This document shows, in pieces, positions 5,928 through 7,258 of a DNA stretch of 7,258 nt; positions within the stretch are counted from its first letter, which is position 1; every line of letters begins with the position of its first letter. Below the pieces are notes generated by a model. It did not search any database, was not told where the DNA came from, and saw only the letters and a program-made list of their open reading frames with translations. Position numbers and translations under genes: made by a program. The stretch comes from DP-20 sp964539925 (lineage in GTDB: Bacteria; Desulfobacterota; Binatia; UBA9968), in the NCBI GenBank assembly GCA_964539925.1, contig CAZILB010000176.1, positions 1-7,258 of the forward strand, in the 5' to 3' direction.

Positions 5928-7246
5928 AGAAAATCTTATTGTGGGCGATGGCGATTCTTTACACCGCTGTTGGCTCATTGCCGGCGCTTGCGGCCATGGC
6001 GCCCAAGCGCTCGGTGTTGGAAAACGGTCTCGTATTGCTTACTTCCGAGCAGCGGGCGCTGCCGATGGTGTCCATCGAGCTTCTGATCGATGCCGGTTCG
6101 CGTCACGAACCGCCAAGTCAGGCCGGACTGGCCAATCTTACGGCAAGGCTGCTGACCTACGGCACTAAAAAACGCAGCGCCCTTCAGATCAGCGAGGCCC
6201 TTGATTTCATCGGCGCCGGCTTGAGCGCCAGCGCCGGCGCGGATGTCGCAAGCATCAGCATGACGCTGCTGAAAAAGGATCTCGCCACGGGGCTGGAGCT
6301 GTTGGCGGATATCTTGACCTCCTCGAGCTTTCCTCAAGCCGAGATCGATCGGCAAAAACAAGCCGTGATCGCCTCGATTAGGGCTGCGGAGGAGAATCCC
6401 GGTACGGTGGCGGGCCGGACATTCTCCGCGGCGCTGTTTCCGGGCAGTCCCTACGGCCGGCCGGTGGAAGGGTCCGAAGCGTCGGTCAAAGCGCTGCCGC
6501 AGAAGAGCCTCAGAGATTTCTACAGCCGCCACTACCGTCCCAACCGGGCGATTCTGTCGGTTGTCGGCGACGTTTCCGAACGTGAGATTGCCGAGGCCTT
6601 GACCCGGGCCTTGCGCGAATGGCGCAAAGGGGAGCCGGGCGCGCCGTTTGCGCCGCCGTCGAACATCGGCGGGCCGCAGACGCTCAGGGTCCAGAGAGAT
6701 CTTACCCAGGCCAATATCGTCCTCGGTCACGCCGGCGTACCGCGCAGCCACCCGGACTATTATGCGATCCAGGTGATGAACTACATTCTTGGCGGCGGCG
6801 GTTTTTCTTCACGGGCGATGGATTCCATCCGCAACGAGCGCGGCCTGGCTTATTCGGTGTATAGCTTTTTCGGCGGAGAAAAGAGCCACGGCTACTTTCA
6901 GTTCGTCATGCAGACGAGAAACGAGACCGCCCAGGAGGCTATTCGCCTCGCCCTGGAAGAAGTCCGCAGGATGCGCGAGGAGCCGGTTACCGAACAGGAG
7001 TTAAGCGACGCAAAGAACTATATGACCGGCAGTTTTCCGCTCCGTTTCGACACCAACCGCAGAGTCGCCAGTTTTCTTGCCCAGGTGGAATTTTTCGAGC
7101 TCGGCCTGGACTATCCGGACCGCTATGGCGATTTCATCGGCAAAGTGACCGCCGCCGACATTCAGCGCGTGGCCAAACTTTACTTGCAGCCGGACAGAAT
7201 TCTCACGGTGATCGTCGGCAACCACAAGGCCATCGCCGTGAAATAA
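5924..7246 (+). CDS. Secreted M16-family protein lacking the zinc site, partner subunit
   Basis: Predicted periplasmic, non-catalytic M16 homologue of 440 residues. A signal peptide covers about residues 1-23 (MKK, hydrophobic core, ALA then AM). The two M16 domains are recognisable, but every zinc-site position is changed: GLANLTARLL has Asn71, Ala74 and Arg75 where the upstream protein has His, Glu and His, and Ser151 stands for the third-ligand Glu. The C-terminal domain is well conserved: NYILGGGGFSSR (286-297), with a glycine-rich stretch like that of processing-peptidase alpha subunits, then Arg303 and Tyr310. These two are seven residues apart, as are the Arg/Tyr pair of insulin-degrading enzyme (Arg824/Tyr831). 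It most likely completes the active site of the upstream peptidase in a heteromer, as described for paired M16B proteins such as those of Sphingomonas. It ends at TAA 7244-7246; the last 12 bases of the window hold nothing. Confidence 0.92.
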   Translation: MKKILLWAMAILYTAVGSLPALAAMAPKRSVLENGLVLLTSEQRALPMVSIELLIDAGSRHEPPSQAGLANLTARLLTYGTKKRSALQISEALDFIGAGLSASAGADVASISMTLLKKDLATGLELLADILTSSSFPQAEIDRQKQAVIASIRAAEENPGTVAGRTFSAALFPGSPYGRPVEGSEASVKALPQKSLRDFYSRHYRPNRAILSVVGDVSEREIAEALTRALREWRKGEPGAPFAPPSNIGGPQTLRVQRDLTQANIVLGHAGVPRSHPDYYAIQVMNYILGGGGFSSRAMDSIRNERGLAYSVYSFFGGEKSHGYFQFVMQTRNETAQEAIRLALEEVRRMREEPVTEQELSDAKNYMTGSFPLRFDTNRRVASFLAQVEFFELGLDYPDRYGDFIGKVTAADIQRVAKLYLQPDRILTVIVGNHKAIAVK

Positions 7247-7258
7247 GCCCGCGCACTA

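Noticed and set aside
1..7258. CRISPR arrays, tRNA or rRNA genes, insertion sequences, tandem repeats
   Set aside because: I read both strands and saw no spaced direct repeats, transposase, terminal inverted repeats or RNA gene signatures. Almost all non-N sequence is accounted for by the six genes.

Overview
This is a GC-rich bacterial window with closely packed genes and two runs of exactly 100 N (1593-1692 and 3232-3331). Exact 100-N runs are the usual placeholder for a gap of unknown length, so this looks like a scaffold from a draft or metagenome-assembled genome. Two cleavable signal peptides on periplasmic-type M16 proteins suggest a two-membrane (diderm) bacterium. I cannot name the taxon. 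The general look (a UbiD homologue next to an MFS carrier, plus a Firmicutes-type HemQ) would fit deltaproteobacterial or related uncultured lineages, but that is only an impression.

Left block, minus strand, read right to left: a UbiD-family prenylated-FMN decarboxylase (3114 down to the first gap at 1693), a small DUF4126 membrane protein (1537-902), and a coproheme decarboxylase HemQ/ChdC (860 to the left edge). A convincing sigma70-type promoter and a GGAGG ribosome binding site precede the UbiD gene. The three genes are co-directional, but the gap between the first two prevents a firm operon call. HemQ carries the expected catalytic Tyr, proximal His and distal Gln, which points to the coproporphyrin-dependent route to heme b.

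Right block, plus strand: a 12-TM-type MFS transporter whose N-terminus lies in the second gap (3332-4495), then, after a 106-bp intergenic region, two M16-family peptidase-like genes (4602-5927 and 5924-7246) that overlap by ATGA. Both M16 proteins have signal peptides. The first has the full zinc site (HxxEH plus a downstream Glu) but lacks the C-terminal Arg/Tyr pair. The second has lost every zinc ligand but keeps an Arg/Tyr pair at the spacing seen in catalytically competent M16 enzymes. This reciprocal loss predicts an obligate heteromeric periplasmic protease with a composite active site, and is the most interesting point in the window.

The UbiD and MFS genes are divergent and may share a control region that is partly lost in the second gap. 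It contains two overlapping, mutually exclusive inverted repeats. I found no RNA genes, CRISPR arrays, mobile elements or clear terminators, and no strong sign of a wholly new system.
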